A DNA stretch of 64,000 bases from Silene latifolia (lineage: Eukaryota; Streptophyta; Magnoliopsida; Caryophyllales; Caryophyllaceae), in assembly GCF_048544455.1 (NCBI RefSeq), contig NC_133537.1, positions 2,959,807-3,023,806 on the forward strand, read 5' to 3'. The translations under genes and the position numbers were made by a program. The notes under the pieces are model-generated. The model was not told the origin of the DNA, made no database searches, and was given only the letters and a program-made list of their open reading frames with translations. Positions 1 through 12,108 of this stretch are shown piece after piece (position 1 is the first letter of the stretch; each line of letters starts with the position of its first letter).

Positions 1-3000
1 TATTATACACTTAAATTTGAATCTTTCCAGAAGTCGTACCAGACTATGTTTCGTTTTCTCCCGATTTTTATACCACGTATTTGAGGTCTCTTGAGAAGTT
101 ACCCTATTCGATCCCCCCCCCCAAAAAAAAGTATCAATCCTTTTTCACAATTATCCGAGTTTGGGCTCATGTTGGTTTATAGAATACCAGTAGCCTCAAA
201 TTTCCCTGGCTGGTTCTCAAATTTTGTGTGGTCTCTTTATCTGACGCGAGGGACTTTCCGTGAGATTTTCAGTGAATTTTGTCCCGGGATCCTAGAATCC
301 CGAAAATCGGGTATTATACACTTTAATTGAGCCATTACAGAGGTCGTACCGGACCATGTTTCTTTTTCTCCCGATTTTCCTACCACATATCCGAGGTCTC
401 TTGAGAAGTTACGCTATTCAATTTTAACTCCAAAATGGAAGTATGAATCCTTTTTTCACAATTATCCGAGTTTGGGTTAATGCTAGTTTATAAAATAACA
501 ACGGCCTTAAATGTCCCCGTTTGGTCCTCAAATTATGTGTTACCGTTTTATCTGATATGAGGGACCTTCCGTGAGATATCCGGTGAATTTTGTTCCGGGA
601 CCCCGAAATCCTAAAAACCGTATAATACACACTTCGATTTGAGACATTCTAGAGGTTGTATCGGAGCATGTTTCTTTTTCTTCCGGTTTTTTCCACCACG
701 TATCCGAGGTCTCTCGAGGAGTTAACCTATTCGATTTTAACCCTCAAGTAAAAGTATCAATCCATTTTCACAATTATCCGAGTTTCGGCTGATGCTGGTT
801 TATAGGATACCAATAGCCTCAAATGTCCGCGGTTGGTCCTCAAATTTTGCGTGGCCTCTTTATCTTACCTGAGGGATCTTCCTTCAGATTTTCAGTGAAT
901 TTTGTTCCGGGACCCTAGAATCCCGGAAATCGTATATTATACACTTCTATTTGACCAATTCCATAGGACGTACCGGACCATGTTTTTTTCTCTCGGTTTT
1001 ATACTATATATCTGAGGTCTGTTGAGGAATTACCCTATTCGATTTTAATCCCAAAAAATAAGTATAAATCCATTTTCAGAATTATCCGAGTTTTGGCTCA
1101 TGCCGGTTTATAGAATACCAACGGCCTCAAATGTCCGCGGTTGGTCCTCAAATTTTGTATGACCGCTTTATCTGATCCGAGGAACCTTCAGTGAGATTTA
1201 CGGTGAATTTTGTTCCGGGACCTTGAAATCCCGAAAACGGTGTATTATGCACTTCCATTTGAGACATTCCATATGTTGTATCGGACCATATTTCTTTTTC
1301 TCGCAGTTCTTCTACCACATATCCGAGATCTCTTGAAAAATTACGCTATTCAATTTTAACACCAAAATACAAGTATCAATCCTTTTTTCACAATTTTACG
1401 AGTTTGAGCTAATGCTGATTTATAGAATACCAACAGCCTCAAATGTCTCCGGTTGGTCCTCAAATTTTGTGTGGCCGCTTTATCTGATCTAAGGGGCCTT
1501 CCGTGACATTTCCCAAGAGTTTTTTGTGTAGCCCTGAAATCCCGAAAACCGTGACACTTCAATTTGAGCCTTTTCAGAGGTTGTACCGGACCATGTTTCG
1601 TTTTTATCCGGTTTTCTACTACATATCCGAGGTCTTTTGAGGAGTTACCCTATTCAACTTTAACAACAAAAAACAAGTATGAATCCATTTTTCACAGTTA
1701 TCCGAGTTTGGGTTGATCCTGGTTAGTAAAATACCAGCAGCCTCAAATGTCCCCAGTTGTTACTCAAATTTTGTGTGGCCGCTTTATCTGACCTGAAGGA
1801 CTTTCCGTGAATTTTTTTCTAATGTTGGTTTATATAGTACCAACAGCCTCAAATATCCCCGATTGGTTCTCAAATTTTGTGTGGCCGCTTTATCTGACCT
1901 GAGGGACCTTCTGTGCGGTTTCCGCTGAATTTTGTTCCGGGACCCTTGGATCCCGATAACCGTGTATTATACACTTCTATTTCAGTCATTCCAAAGGTCG
2001 TACCGGACCTTGTTTATTTTTCTGCCGAAGTTTTTACCACATATCCAAGATCTCTTGAGGAGTTACCCTATTCAACTTTCATCCTAAAAAATAAGTATCA
2101 TTCCATTTTTCACAATTGTTGGAGTTTCGGCTTATCCTGGTTAATAGAATACCAACAACTTCAACTGTCCCCGGTTGGTCCTAAAATTTTGTATGGCGGC
2201 TTTATCTGACGCGGGGGACCTTCCGTGAGATTTTCGGTGAATTTTATTCCCGGACTCTTGAATCTCGAAAACCGAGTATTATACACTTTAATTTGAGCTT
2301 TTCCGGAGGTCGTACCGGACCATGTTTCTATTTCTCCCCGTTTTTCTACCACATATCTAAGGTCTCTTGAAGAGTTACCCTATTCAACTTTAACCCCAAA
2401 AAACAAGTATCAATCAATTTTTCACAATTATTCAAGTTTCAGCGAATGTTGGTTAATAGAATACCCGCAGCCTCAAATGTACCCGTTTGGTCCTCAAATT
2501 TTGTGTGGCTGCTTTATCTAACCCGAGAAACTTTCCGTGAGATTTTCGGTGAATTTTGTTCTGGGACCTCGTAGTCCCGAAAACCATGTATTACACTTAA
2601 ATTTGAGCCACTCCAGAGGTCATACCAGACCATGTTTTTTTTTCTCCCGGTTCTTCCACCACGCATCTGAAGTCTCTTGAGGAGTTACCCCATTCGATTA
2701 TAATTCCAAAAAACAAGTATCAATCCCTTTTCACAATTATCCGAGTTTGGGCTGATGCTAGTTTATAGAATACCAGCAGCCTCAAATGTCCCTGGTTGGT
2801 CCTCAAATTTTGTGTGGCCGCAATATCTAACGCGAGGGACCTTCCTTGAGATTTTCGGTGAATTTTGTTTCAGGACCCTGGATTCCCGAAAACCGAGTAT
2901 TATAAACTTCAATTTGAGCCATTTCAGAGGTCGTACTGGACGATGTTTCTTTTTCTTCCTGTTTTTTTTATCACGTATCTGAGGTCTCTTGAGGAGTTAC

Positions 3001-4222
3001 CCTATTCGATTTTAACCCGAAAAAACAAGTATCAATTCCTTTTTTTCAAAATTATCCGAGTTTGGGCTCATGCTGGTTAATAGAATACCAGCAACCTCAA
3101 ATGTCCCCGGTTGGTCCTCAAATTTTGCTAGACCGCTTTATCTGACCCGAGGGACTTTACGTGGGATTTTCAATGAATTTGGTTCCGGGACCCTATAGTC
3201 CCGAAAACCGTGTATATATACTTCGATTTGAGACATTCCAGAGGTTGTACTGGACCATGTTTCTTTTTTCTACCGATTTCTCCACCATGTATCCAAAGTC
3301 TCTTGAGGAGTTACCCTATTCGATTATAACCCCAAAAAACAAGTATCATTCCCCTTTTCACAATTATCCGAGTTTAGGCAAATGTTGGTTTATAGAATAC
3401 TAGGAGCCTTAAATGTCCCCGGTTGGTCCTCAAATTTTGTGTGACCGCTTTATTTGACCCGAGGGACTTTCTGTGGGATTTTCAGTGAATTTTGTGCGGG
3501 ACCCTATAATCCCGAAAACAGAGTATTATATACACTTCAATTTGAGCCATTTCAGAGGTCGTACCAGACCATGTTTCTTTTTCTCCAGATTTTTCCACCA
3601 TGTATCCGAAGTCTCTTGAGGAGTTACCCTATTCGATTATAACCCCAAAAAACAAGTATCATTTCCTTTTTCACAATTATCCGGGTTTGGGCAAATGCTA
3701 GTTTATAGAATACGCAGCCTCAAATGTCCCCGGTTGGTCCTCAAATTTTGTGTGGCCGCTTTATCTGACTCGAGAGATCTTCCGTGAGATTTTCGGTGAA
3801 TTTTGTTCCGGGACCTTGAAATCCCGAAGACCGTGTATTATACATCTTAATTTGAGCCATTCCAGAGGTCGTACCGGACCATGATTCTTTTTCATCCAGT
3901 TTTTCTAGCACATATCCGAGGTCTCTTGAAGAAATACCCTATTGAACTTTAACCCCAAAAAACAAGTATCAATCCATTTTTCACAATTATCCGAGTTTTG
4001 GCTAATGCCGGTTCATAGAATACCAGCAACCTCAAATGTCTCCCGTTGGTCTTCAAATTTTGTGTGGCTGCTTTATCTGACCCGAGGGACTTTCTGTGAG
4101 ATTTTCGTTGAATTTTATTCAGGGACCCTGTAGTGCCGAAAACTGTGTATTACACTTTAATTTGAGCCACTCCTAAGGTCGTACCAGACCATGTTAGTAT
4201 CAATCTCTTTTTCATAATATTT
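1..4222 (+). repeat. Diverged tandem satellite array (old array, ~312-bp monomers)
   Basis: About 13-14 head-to-tail monomers. The anchor CTCAAATTTTG recurs near 210, 524, 838, 1147, 1457, 1758, 1869, 2179, 2493, 2801, 3117, 3429, 3739 and 4052, giving spacings of about 301-316 bp except one of about 111 bp. Each monomer carries the core AATCCCGAAAACCGTG followed by TATTATACACTT. Copies differ by many substitutions and small indels. The array shares its order of motifs and its orientation with the large array from 31771, so both belong to one family. It stops near 4222 inside a damaged monomer. Short open frames here are by-products of the repeat. Confidence 0.93.
1755..1870 (+). repeat. Truncated satellite monomer (internal deletion)
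   Basis: Two anchor motifs lie only about 111 bp apart. The text jumps near 1813 from the CTTTCCGTGA part of the monomer straight to the AATGTTGGTTTATA part, removing about 200 bp. The neighbouring monomers are full length. Confidence 0.8.
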
Positions 4223-5338
4223 TCTTAAAACCAATCATAGTTTTGTTTATACATAATATAAATGTATGAGTCATGTCATTCTCAAATAATAATATCAATA
4301 AGATTTAATAGTTTATTGTCTTATATTATTTATACTTTAATTAAAATATTATAATTAGTGAAAATTATATAATTTTATGAAAAAATTAATTTTAATGAAA
4401 TAATTATATAATAAAATATATTATATTTATTAATTTTCTTATTTAGTGTATATAATTAAATTATCAAAAGTTTCCTTATTTAAAAAGATACTTTTTAGAG
4501 AGAAAATTTGTGAGTTTACCTCTCCCTCTTATTCTCCAAAAATTCTTGTGTCTCAGAGATTTGCAGTCTTACACTCTCAATTATTAAAATATTCTATTTT
4601 GTGAATTCTTTTGAGTGTAAGTCTGCATCTTCCGAAAGACACAAAGATTTTTCCTTATTCTCAATAACTCTCTCTATTCATGGAGAGAAAGGAAATGGAG
4701 AGGATCCATTTCCGAATAGATGAGTGCCTAATATGCAATACACTTGTTTTAGTGGTTAGTGAAAATAATTACGGTTTACGTCTTCACCCCTCACTTTCTT
4801 ATTGACTTGTCTTTTTCACCCATCCTCTTTTCCTTTTTTTTTGAGGAAAATCCTCTTTTCCTAGATGCATCTATAAAATAAAACACAAAAGGACAAGATT
4901 TTGAATTCTCCAACTTTAATCTTTTCTGTTTTTTTTTCTCTCTTTTCTTGGCTTTAGTTTGACAAGGATTAAAATATGTTTGATAAATAATTTCGTGTCT
5001 CAATCGAATGTACAAAACCTAAGCTTATTTGCTAATAAAATTAATTATTTTGTCTTACAATCAATTTGAATTTCGAGAAGTAATTCAACATCGTTTACTA
5101 GAATGAAAATATGAAAATTGATATTTCAACTCAAGGAGAAATAACATGCGTTACGCTTTATATGTAGCTGTTTTTTTTAAATAAAATAAAATGGTCTTTG
5201 AGTTTGTTTAAATTTACAAATCTGATTTTGTATGTAGCCTTTAACTATTGAATATTTAATCTTCTTCAAACTGAAGCTAGTTATAATAAGTCGAGCGAAT
5301 TAAATTTATACAAAGGATAAAATTACAATGCATTTTAG
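4223..5338. other. AT-rich intergenic DNA
   Basis: No convincing gene. The stretch is strongly AT-rich, with one fold-back hairpin at 4537-4652 listed separately. A 74-codon minus-strand frame near 4791-5015 is lysine-rich low-complexity text and is not supported as a gene. Confidence 0.7.
4537..4652. repeat. Imperfect inverted repeat (fold-back hairpin)
   Basis: The left arm at 4537-4580 and the right arm at 4611-4652 are near-complementary. CTTGTGTCT pairs with AGACACAAAG and CTTACACTCTCAA pairs with TTGAGTGTAAG, around a loop of about 30 bp. It could be the fold of a small MITE, a hairpin RNA source, or chance in AT-rich DNA. No target-site duplication was identified. Confidence 0.55.
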
Positions 5339-5664
5339 CATTTTTTTAGGTATATAGACTAATTTTGATGCTGACGGGGTTCGAACCCAGTTACTCAGGT
5401 CATGAATATCAGCTCTTATAACTTTTTTTTTTGATGACGAGGGGGTTAAGTCCCCCCGGGCCCATGCATTCCCGCACCACCACATGGACCATGTAAGCCA
5501 CCCCCTTCGGGACTGTAGTGGCCAAGTGATCATCGCCCCAGCTGGTAGTCGAACCTGAGACCTCTCAACTCCTGCATTTCTGCAAGCTTCAAGGTTTAAC
5601 TCAGCTACCACGGGAGTAACACCACTTGGTTAGCTCTTATAACTTTATCAACTAAGTTATTTGA
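5339..5664 (-). mobile_element. tRNA-derived SINE-like element (outer, interrupted)
   Basis: Read on the minus strand, the tract has a tRNA-like head. A box A-like TTAGTTGATAAAG lies near 5645-5660 and a perfect box B, GGGTTCGAACCC, lies at about 5377-5388. A run of T near 5340 would be the A tail. The two Pol III boxes are pulled apart by the inner SINE at 5426-5631. Removing that insertion and one copy of its duplication restores a normal tRNA-sized spacing. The outer ends were not fixed by a clear duplication. Confidence 0.6.
5426..5631 (-). mobile_element. SINE with 15-bp target-site duplication
   Basis: The insertion is flanked by perfect 15-bp direct repeats, AGCTCTTATAACTTT, at 5411-5425 and 5632-5646. 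On the minus strand it starts with a tRNA-like head: box A-like GTGGTAGCTGAGTT (5598-5611) and box B GGTTCGACTACC (5544-5554). It ends in an A tail, seen here as the T run near 5426-5432. The body is about 200 bp. These are the classic marks of a plant SINE. Confidence 0.88.
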
Positions 5665-6375
5665 CATATTCTTTGGTTGAACAATCGTGATTCAAGTTCG
5701 GCTTGATTTTGCAAATTTACATGCATTTGGTGCGAGTTGAACAAGTTCTAAACCTTCTCAAGCTACATGTATTATTGAATTTATCAAGGACATTTAAGTC
5801 TTGAGCTTTTATGCCAAAATTGTTTAAACTAAACTAATTTGAACCGAATTTAATGGATTTAATCTGAATTAAACTGATCTTGATTAAACTAATTTGACTA
5901 ACTAATCTTAATCTAATTTGAACTAAATTTTTCTAGAAAAGTCAAACGTAAATTTATGGTTGAATTGCGAGAGAAGTAAAAGAGAGTAAGTAAATAAGTT
6001 TATGCATGGTGGTCCAAATGTTGATGAGCTTAAGGAGTGTGAAATGAAGTGAAATGATGAGATTGCAATTTGCAAACATCTGCCGACTATAAACAGTAGA
6101 AGCAAAGACATACTAAACAGATTAATGTAATCAATTGAAAGCACATGTAATTAAAGGGATTACAACACTAAAATTGGTAAAACATTTGGAAAGTGCTTTC
6201 AACCTAATTAAGGCAGTTTGTCTTTCCTTAAGACGATTATATTTCTCTTACTTGTAAACCGAGTTAAATATCGCTCATATAAATAGATGAGATAAGAGTT
6301 TGATATCCCCTAAATTTTGTGTTTTTTATTCCACTTATATATTTGACTCGTTTTATTCTTTAAGACGGATATGTC
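5665..6375. other. AT-rich intergenic DNA
   Basis: No gene seen. Around 5820-5930 the text repeats short variants of TTAAACTAATTTGA, a degenerate low-complexity tract. Confidence 0.65.
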
Positions 6376-6636
6376 AAACCTGGCAAACAGGTCAACCGGG
6401 TCAAGTTCAGGTTTTCAGACTTCAGGTCGGGCCGAGTCATTTCGAATTCAAGTAATTTTCGGGTCAACTATTATCAAGTTGGTTATGGATAATAATCAGT
6501 GTATGCAACAATAAACATTTAGGTCGGGTTATATTGAATCGGGTCAATTCGGGTTTAGGTCAAACTCGGGTCTTATGTTCGAGTGTCTTGTCGGAACAGT
6601 CGAATCATTCGGACAAGGTCAATTTTACCAAGTCTA
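6376..6636. mobile_element. hAT-like non-autonomous element (GGGTC-rich)
   Basis: Flanked by perfect 8-bp direct repeats GATATGTC at 6368-6375 and 6637-6644, the target-site size of hAT elements. The left end reads AAACCTGGCAAAC. The right end, reverse-complemented, reads TAGACTTGGTAAAATT, a degenerate match of the same terminal repeat. The interior is rich in CGGGTCAA-type words. No transposase is present. Confidence 0.75.
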
Positions 6637-6660
6637 GATATGTCCGTTTTAAATTAAATA

Positions 6661-6752
6661 CTCCCTCTGGCTTTTATTTTTCTTCTCATTTCTCTAATAT
6701 ATGTGAGGAGTATTATAATGAAATGGAAAAAAAAACAGCAAGCCCGAGGGAG
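6661..6752. mobile_element. Short Stowaway-type MITE
   Basis: A 92-bp element begins CTCCCTCTGGCTT and ends AAGCCCGAGGGAG, complementary at its ends, with TA on each side (6659-6660 and 6753-6754). This terminal sequence and TA target are typical of Stowaway elements of the Tc1/mariner group. Confidence 0.75.
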
Positions 6753-7631
6753 TAAGAATTAGTGAATTCAAATATTGAAGGACATGCAGGCAAAAAGGGA
6801 GCAACGTATGATTCAAGTTAAACTACCTACCTGAATTTTCCATGTGATGTGATAGCCATATTTTTAAGATTCATCCATCTTCTCAATCAATATTATTATT
6901 ATTATTATTGTGTGCAAGTACCTTTGCTGTATTGCATTCAAAATTGGCTAGTGGAATTACAGTACTTAGCTTGTCTTAAGATACACTCACTAATTTTGTC
7001 ATCCCTTCTTAAAACGGGTATTAATATGGTGGAATTGAGGGATTATTAAGGGATGTTGTCTAATCGATTTTGAAATAATGCTAGTTACGTTACCTATTTA
7101 GTTGGAATCACATAATCAAACATGATTATCATATCATAATTGAATCTTTATCTTTTTGCCACCTCTAACCCTTACTATTTCGTTCATAATTATAATCATC
7201 TCTCTTAATCACTATTATTATTATGTACATGTACATACTTACTATTGCTATAGCAAAAGTGTAAAGTTATAGTAACTTTATCGTAAGTGATAAGACTGTG
7301 ATGCGTCAAAGACTTAGAGATGACTACAGATTTGGTGTGTTGCGTCACTGATGAGTGGCACGTTGTAGTCGTGTTGTTGGTCAATAGCGTGATGCTACTC
7401 CATGATAATTGACAAGTGCGTGCAAGTCGTCGGTTGGGATTTTGCATTTATCGACTATTTTGATATGTTTTTGATGTTATATAAGGTTTAAAAGTGTTGA
7501 TTTGAGTAATTCTGTTTAGGAACATTCTTTTATTTGAGTATAAAAGGATTAGCTTAAGATAGAGGCTTAATAGTGAGGAGACATCTGTAATAATAACCTG
7601 TTAGCATATGATATCTACGAGATTTTAAGAC

Positions 7632-7668
7632 ATTGTTATTGTTATTGTTATTGTTATTGTTATTGTTA
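7632..7668. repeat. (ATTGTT)n microsatellite
   Basis: Six or so perfect copies of the hexamer ATTGTT. Confidence 0.95.
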
Positions 7669-8198
7669 ATGTTTGTAGACAGAAGGAATACAGGCGAGAG
7701 ACACCACAATGATGTCGCTCACGTCTTCTACTAACTCTTCCGATCAAACATGAACGACTAATTATGAGTCTTTCAAATATCATCATGATCCGAGATCACT
7801 TAACTCTAGACCTAGCGAGCATCACCGTAACACCAAACACATCGAGTACACGGTCCACGACACCCAAAAACAAAAACAAATTAAATGACATATTCACATG
7901 GACATAGAAATACTTGTGAAAATAGTCATCTAATTATGATGAAGCAGAGTCATTGAATCATAAATTATGTGGGGAAAATGCAACCTCATCCTGGCAGTTC
8001 ATGTGATGGGATTTGATGAGAAATTCCGAAAGGCAAGTATGTAGTACATACTACATGATACACTAGTATGAAATACATCATTGTCATATTGAGTAATGTT
8101 GTTTAAATTTCATGATATTTACTTACAACACTCTCCCTCTCCCTTCCCTCTCCTAAAAGTAAATGCTTCTGCAGCAGGAAGCATGCTCTTCTTCTCAT

Positions 8199-8290
8199 TT
8201 TTCCTATTTTCTGACACATGCGGGACCAAACCACCTTACCACCTTCTCCTTTGTGTATTTAACTTCCTTTTGTTTTTTTGTGTTTTTCCA
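8199..8290. repeat. Direct repeat, copy 1 (copy 2 at about 9257-9350)
   Basis: The 30-bp stretch beginning CCTATTTTCTGACACATG at 8203 is found again at 9261, and the following GTATTTAACTT...TTTTGTG...TTTTTCC text is also shared in diverged form. The offset is 1,058 bp. The intervening kilobase contains the CTATAAG minisatellite. Confidence 0.85.
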
Positions 8291-8344
8291 ATTAGCCTCT
8301 CCTAAGCCATGTTCTTTTGGACTTAAAGTCACTTAATTTCAGTT

Positions 8345-8705
8345 CATTTCAGATCCTATAAGTTCAGTTCAGTTCAGTTTAGATCCTATAAGTTCAGTTC
8401 AGTTCAGATCCTATAAGTTTAGTTCAATTCAGATTCTATAAGTTCAGATCAGTTCAGATCCTATAAGTTTAGTTCAATTCAGATTCAATAAGTTCAGATC
8501 AGTTCAGATCCTATAAGTTTAGTTCAGATCCTATAAGTTCGATTCGATTCGATTGATTCGAGATCTTATAAAGTCGATTCGATTCGAATCCTATAAGTTG
8601 ATTCGAGATCTTATAAGTTTTTAGTTGATTGATTCTATAAGTTCGAGATCGATTCGAGATCCTATAAGTTGATTGATTTAGTTGAGATCTTATAAGTTGA
8701 TTCGG
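8345..8705. repeat. CCTATAAG minisatellite, ~25-bp degenerate units
   Basis: About 14 units, each built on (A)GATCCTATAAGTT followed by repeats of TTCAG. The filler changes from GTTCAGTTCAG in the first half to GATTCGATTCG after about 8540. Unit spacing is about 19-34 bp. The left flank GCCATGTTCTTTTGGACTTAA looks like a MITE terminus, but its complementary partner was not found. Confidence 0.85.
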
Positions 8706-9829
8706 ATCATCGATTCATTTCAAGATCTGAAAAAGAATACGACCTTAAGACATATATATGTAATACTAAAAGCAAGAGATGATAAAAGAGAACGAATGCA
8801 AAGAAAACAACACATAAATTTACGTGTTTCATTAATGATGTGTAACCTACGTTCAAATATACAGATTTCAGAGTTTCATATACAAATTGTTATGATATAC
8901 ATAACTGTTATAACCTAGAAATGACCAAACAGAAATAGAACAAGTTTATATAAAACGCTCCGATCAATACGAATAACCTAGAAAATCCCAAACAGAAATC
9001 CTAACACCAGGCAGATATAGGAAAGTCTAAATCGGATATTGTTAAGGTTTCGGGTGATAGTTGCTCAAAGTGTCGATTAACAGATTAAAGACGCAAATAC
9101 AACAAGATATATCCGTTTTAAGGCTTAAATAGTTGCTCAAAGTTTGCTATATTTACACATTTTATTTTTGATTTATTTATATTATTTGGCCTATTTTAAA
9201 CTCAAAACGGATGGATACTTTAAACTTAAATTTTAAACTTAAATAAGAATTTGGTTTTTTCCTATTTTCTGACACATGCGGGACCAATACATTAGAGTAT
9301 TAGACATCTCCTTAGTATTTAACTTTCTTTTGTGTATTTTTCCTGTTACTCTACTCCATCGTCCATAATAATACACCTGATTTCTTGTTTTTCCTTCAGG
9401 GTAAATCTGGAGCGTGAAGAATATTTTACCCCACTTTGCCACTTTCCCTTTTTCATGCTACTTTGCTGCCATTTTTCAGATGATTTACCGTGACATATTG
9501 CCATCGTAGTTTGGCAAAGGGAGCACTTTTACTTGGTTGAAACTTGAAAGTTATATTCGCGAGTTAGTTATGTGAAAGACAATTTTATATACGTTAATGT
9601 AAAATCATCTCAATTAAAAATTTAAACTGATAGTTAAAGTTCCATGATCGATTTTATATTCTAACACATCTACTCACATAAATGCTCTTTGGGCTTGAAA
9701 TGTGGATAAAACTGCAGGCGATGGTTGGAGTCTCATGATCAATTTTATATTCTGTTAGGGATAAAAATTACAAATTTATTAAGTAATAACGTGTCATCTA
9801 TCCATTGGACGAAAAAAAGTGGGAAGGAT
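8706..9829. other. Intergenic DNA
   Basis: No gene recognised. It holds the second copy of the direct repeat (about 9257-9350). Some tracts near 9100-9240 resemble MITE edge text (AAACTTAAA variants), but no bounded element could be defined. Confidence 0.6.
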
Positions 9830-9833
9830 TGAT

Positions 9834-10127
9834 TACGTGGCGCGATATGGACCATAAGATGAAGTTGGAAAACAAACACACTTCAGCAAAATATCTCACA
9901 TAAAAAGGGGAAGAAAAGTCAACTAACCACATCCTATTATTAAGCAACTACTCCCTACTTTACAGAAGCAGAAGCAGACGCAGGAATCCAAGAGCAAAGG
10001 CAGGAAAACATTCAACCCTAGCAAGACAACAACTATATAAAGAGAAGCAAGTCACAATTAGAGGATCATCTCATTCCGCACTCCGACACTCATACCCCCA
10101 CGTTTTCATCAATCACATAGCAATATG
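9834..10127 (+). promoter_or_regulatory. Orphan promoter-like region with TATA box
   Basis: A plant promoter arrangement with no gene behind it. An ABRE/G-box-like TACGTGGC sits at 9834-9841 and a strong TATA box, TATATAAA, at 10034-10041. A purine-then-pyrimidine leader follows, with an ATG at 10125 that opens only five codons before TAA. Retrotransposon sequence starts about 30 bp further on. The simplest inference is a promoter whose coding part was lost or displaced when the TRIM element landed. It could also be a chance collection of motifs. Confidence 0.4.
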
Positions 10128-10156
10128 CCAGTAGAAAATTAATCATTGTATTTCCT

Positions 10157-10511
10157 TACTTGCAGTCTGCCAGATCGAGCCCATGCGTCCATGACTCGCG
10201 AATGCTATCTGTCCCGCTCTCCAAGCTCCACCATTTGTACGTCACGGGGCCTAGGCCCAAGTTTTTAACCTTGGGCTTTGATACCACTTGTTATGCGGAA
10301 GCGTGAATATCCTTATGTTGGGCCTCTGCCGCATCTGTGTCCTCTGCTCATAATAGTACGATATTGTCCGCTTTGGGCCAAGCCCTCACGGATTTACTCT
10401 TGGGCTCCTTCCCAAAATAAAGGCCTCGTACTATTATATTCTCTAAACACTTATAAAGATGATCTTCCATCTTTATTCTATCGATGTGAGACATGAGTTT
10501 GCACCCTAACA
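10157..10511 (-). mobile_element. TRIM-like LTR retrotransposon fragment (one LTR plus internal region)
   Basis: Read on the minus strand, a 223-bp LTR (10511 to 10289) begins TGTTAGGG and ends CATAACA. It is followed directly by GTGGTATCAAAGC (about 10275-10287), one base away from the plant initiator tRNA-Met primer-binding site. Internal sequence continues to about 10157 without coding capacity. The second LTR was not found, so this is a truncated copy. The short LTR and absent genes fit the TRIM class. Confidence 0.75.
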
Positions 10512-10680
10512 TATCCTCTCGATTATAGTGTCAAATTGGTGGGATTCCGACTCCCCCCGCGGTTGTTCCCACATCGGGTTTTCCGCGTCACCAAAATTCC
10601 TCGTGTCACTCTCTTATTTTGTTGCATTTCCGCTCGTCCATATCGTTGCATTTTACTTCATCCGTAGGCCATAGATCGAT
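10512..10680. mobile_element. Possible second LTR-type fragment
   Basis: GC-richer text (CCACATCGGGTTTTCCGCG, then ATTCCTCGTGTCACTCTC) abuts the TRIM LTR. It reads like the U5 end of a Copia-type LTR, in the opposite sense. There is no second end and no duplication, so this stays tentative. Confidence 0.3.
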
Positions 10681-12108
10681 CACTTTAACTCACAAATTAA
10701 ATTAATAACTCGATAAATTTTTACCAAAATATATTCTAACAATCATATCAATAAATATAAAAATATTTATTAAAAGAACTTGTTTTTTAATTGTCATACA
10801 CAAATGTTTGGGTAAAGCTCCAATTGAAATGTTATTAGTTAACATGGTCACTATATATGATAGATATATAATGATGTGGTATTAGATATATTTAAGGTTA
10901 TTTTCATGAAATTAAAGGAGCGTATATTTATTTAGGAAATTCCAAACTAATTATTGTATAAATTTAAAATATAATATAAAAAGAGAAAAAAGCCATTTGC
11001 TCATGTGAATTATTAATGATTTTCTCATAGATTAAAATGGAACGTAAAGGAAAACGGTGATGTTTATATACCAAAAAAACAAAAGAACTATACAAAAGTG
11101 ATAGAATAGATAAACATTTACTTCATGATAAACATTTTAGACATACTATATTTCTTGCCCTAGCATACAGTAATAACCTAATGCGGAAAATTTCACACTA
11201 CATTCTCATGAGATATTCAATTATAAACTTAATTTTACCATAATTAATGAGAATATCTTGTTAATATAACTATATTTTTAGTTTATTGATAAGTACTCGA
11301 CATACATATGTGCATGTAAAATTAAAAGTTAGATATATGCCACGAGCCCACGATTGCAAATGTAAAAAAAATTCGAAAAACACTTTATGTAGCAATGACA
11401 TGAAATAGCGATGTTGTATTTGTCCTTTAAATCTGTTAGTTGTCACTTCGAACGAGTAGCACAAGAATCTCGCTAGTATAGTACTCCGTATCTAGTTAGG
11501 ATTTCAAATAATCAGTCTAGGCTAAGATTTTCTTGAGCATTTCTAGGTTTTCTATATTGTCTTAAAGAATACTTCGCAATACTACGTATTCAAACACTCA
11601 AAGCCACGCCTTAACAACAAATCATACTAAACTATATGAAATTTGTATGTAATCTATTTGATCAACAAATTTCTTATGCCTAATACTAGAGTTAGCTAAC
11701 ACACTATTAGTAAATCACGTAAATCTGTGTTTACTTACTTTACATTTCTTTTATTTTATTTCGCTTATGTTATAACAAGCGATTTTATTGCTTTCATTTT
11801 TCTTTTTCTTTTTCTTTTTTTATTGTGGAGTAGACGATACAGTAAAATTCTACGGAGTACATTTCTACTTCGTATATTGGTATGTATCATGTATGTATGT
11901 GTGGTTTAATTTCTAGTGTCCTTTCAAGTTCCACTACATTTATTCATACTGATCACTGACACACATGCACCCCTGATCAACATATCATCTATATGGCGTA
12001 AACTTGATGTCTGATTTTGCAAGCAAAGCAAAAACTATCAAACCCTTTTCTTGTTTTTTTCATTTATTTCACTTTTAATTTCCGACTATGCTCCTAATTT
12101 TGAAAAGA

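Larger units (their letters stand above)
6753..8308. other. Intergenic DNA with simple repeats
   Basis: No supported gene. It contains an (ATT)n tract near 6890-6908, an (ATTGTT)n tract at 7632-7668, and the first copy of a direct repeat near 8199-8290 that recurs about 1,058 bp downstream. Minus-strand frames at 7205-7447 show no recognisable family. Confidence 0.6.

Noticed and set aside
5375-5390. Functional tRNA gene at the GGGTTCGAACCC box
   Set aside because: The acceptor and anticodon stems do not form, the head is split by an insertion, and it sits in a SINE context.
10125-10162. A 35-bp intron (GTAGAAAATT...TTGCAG) after the orphan ATG
   Set aside because: Far below the minimum workable plant intron length. 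The fit to GT-AG is probably chance.
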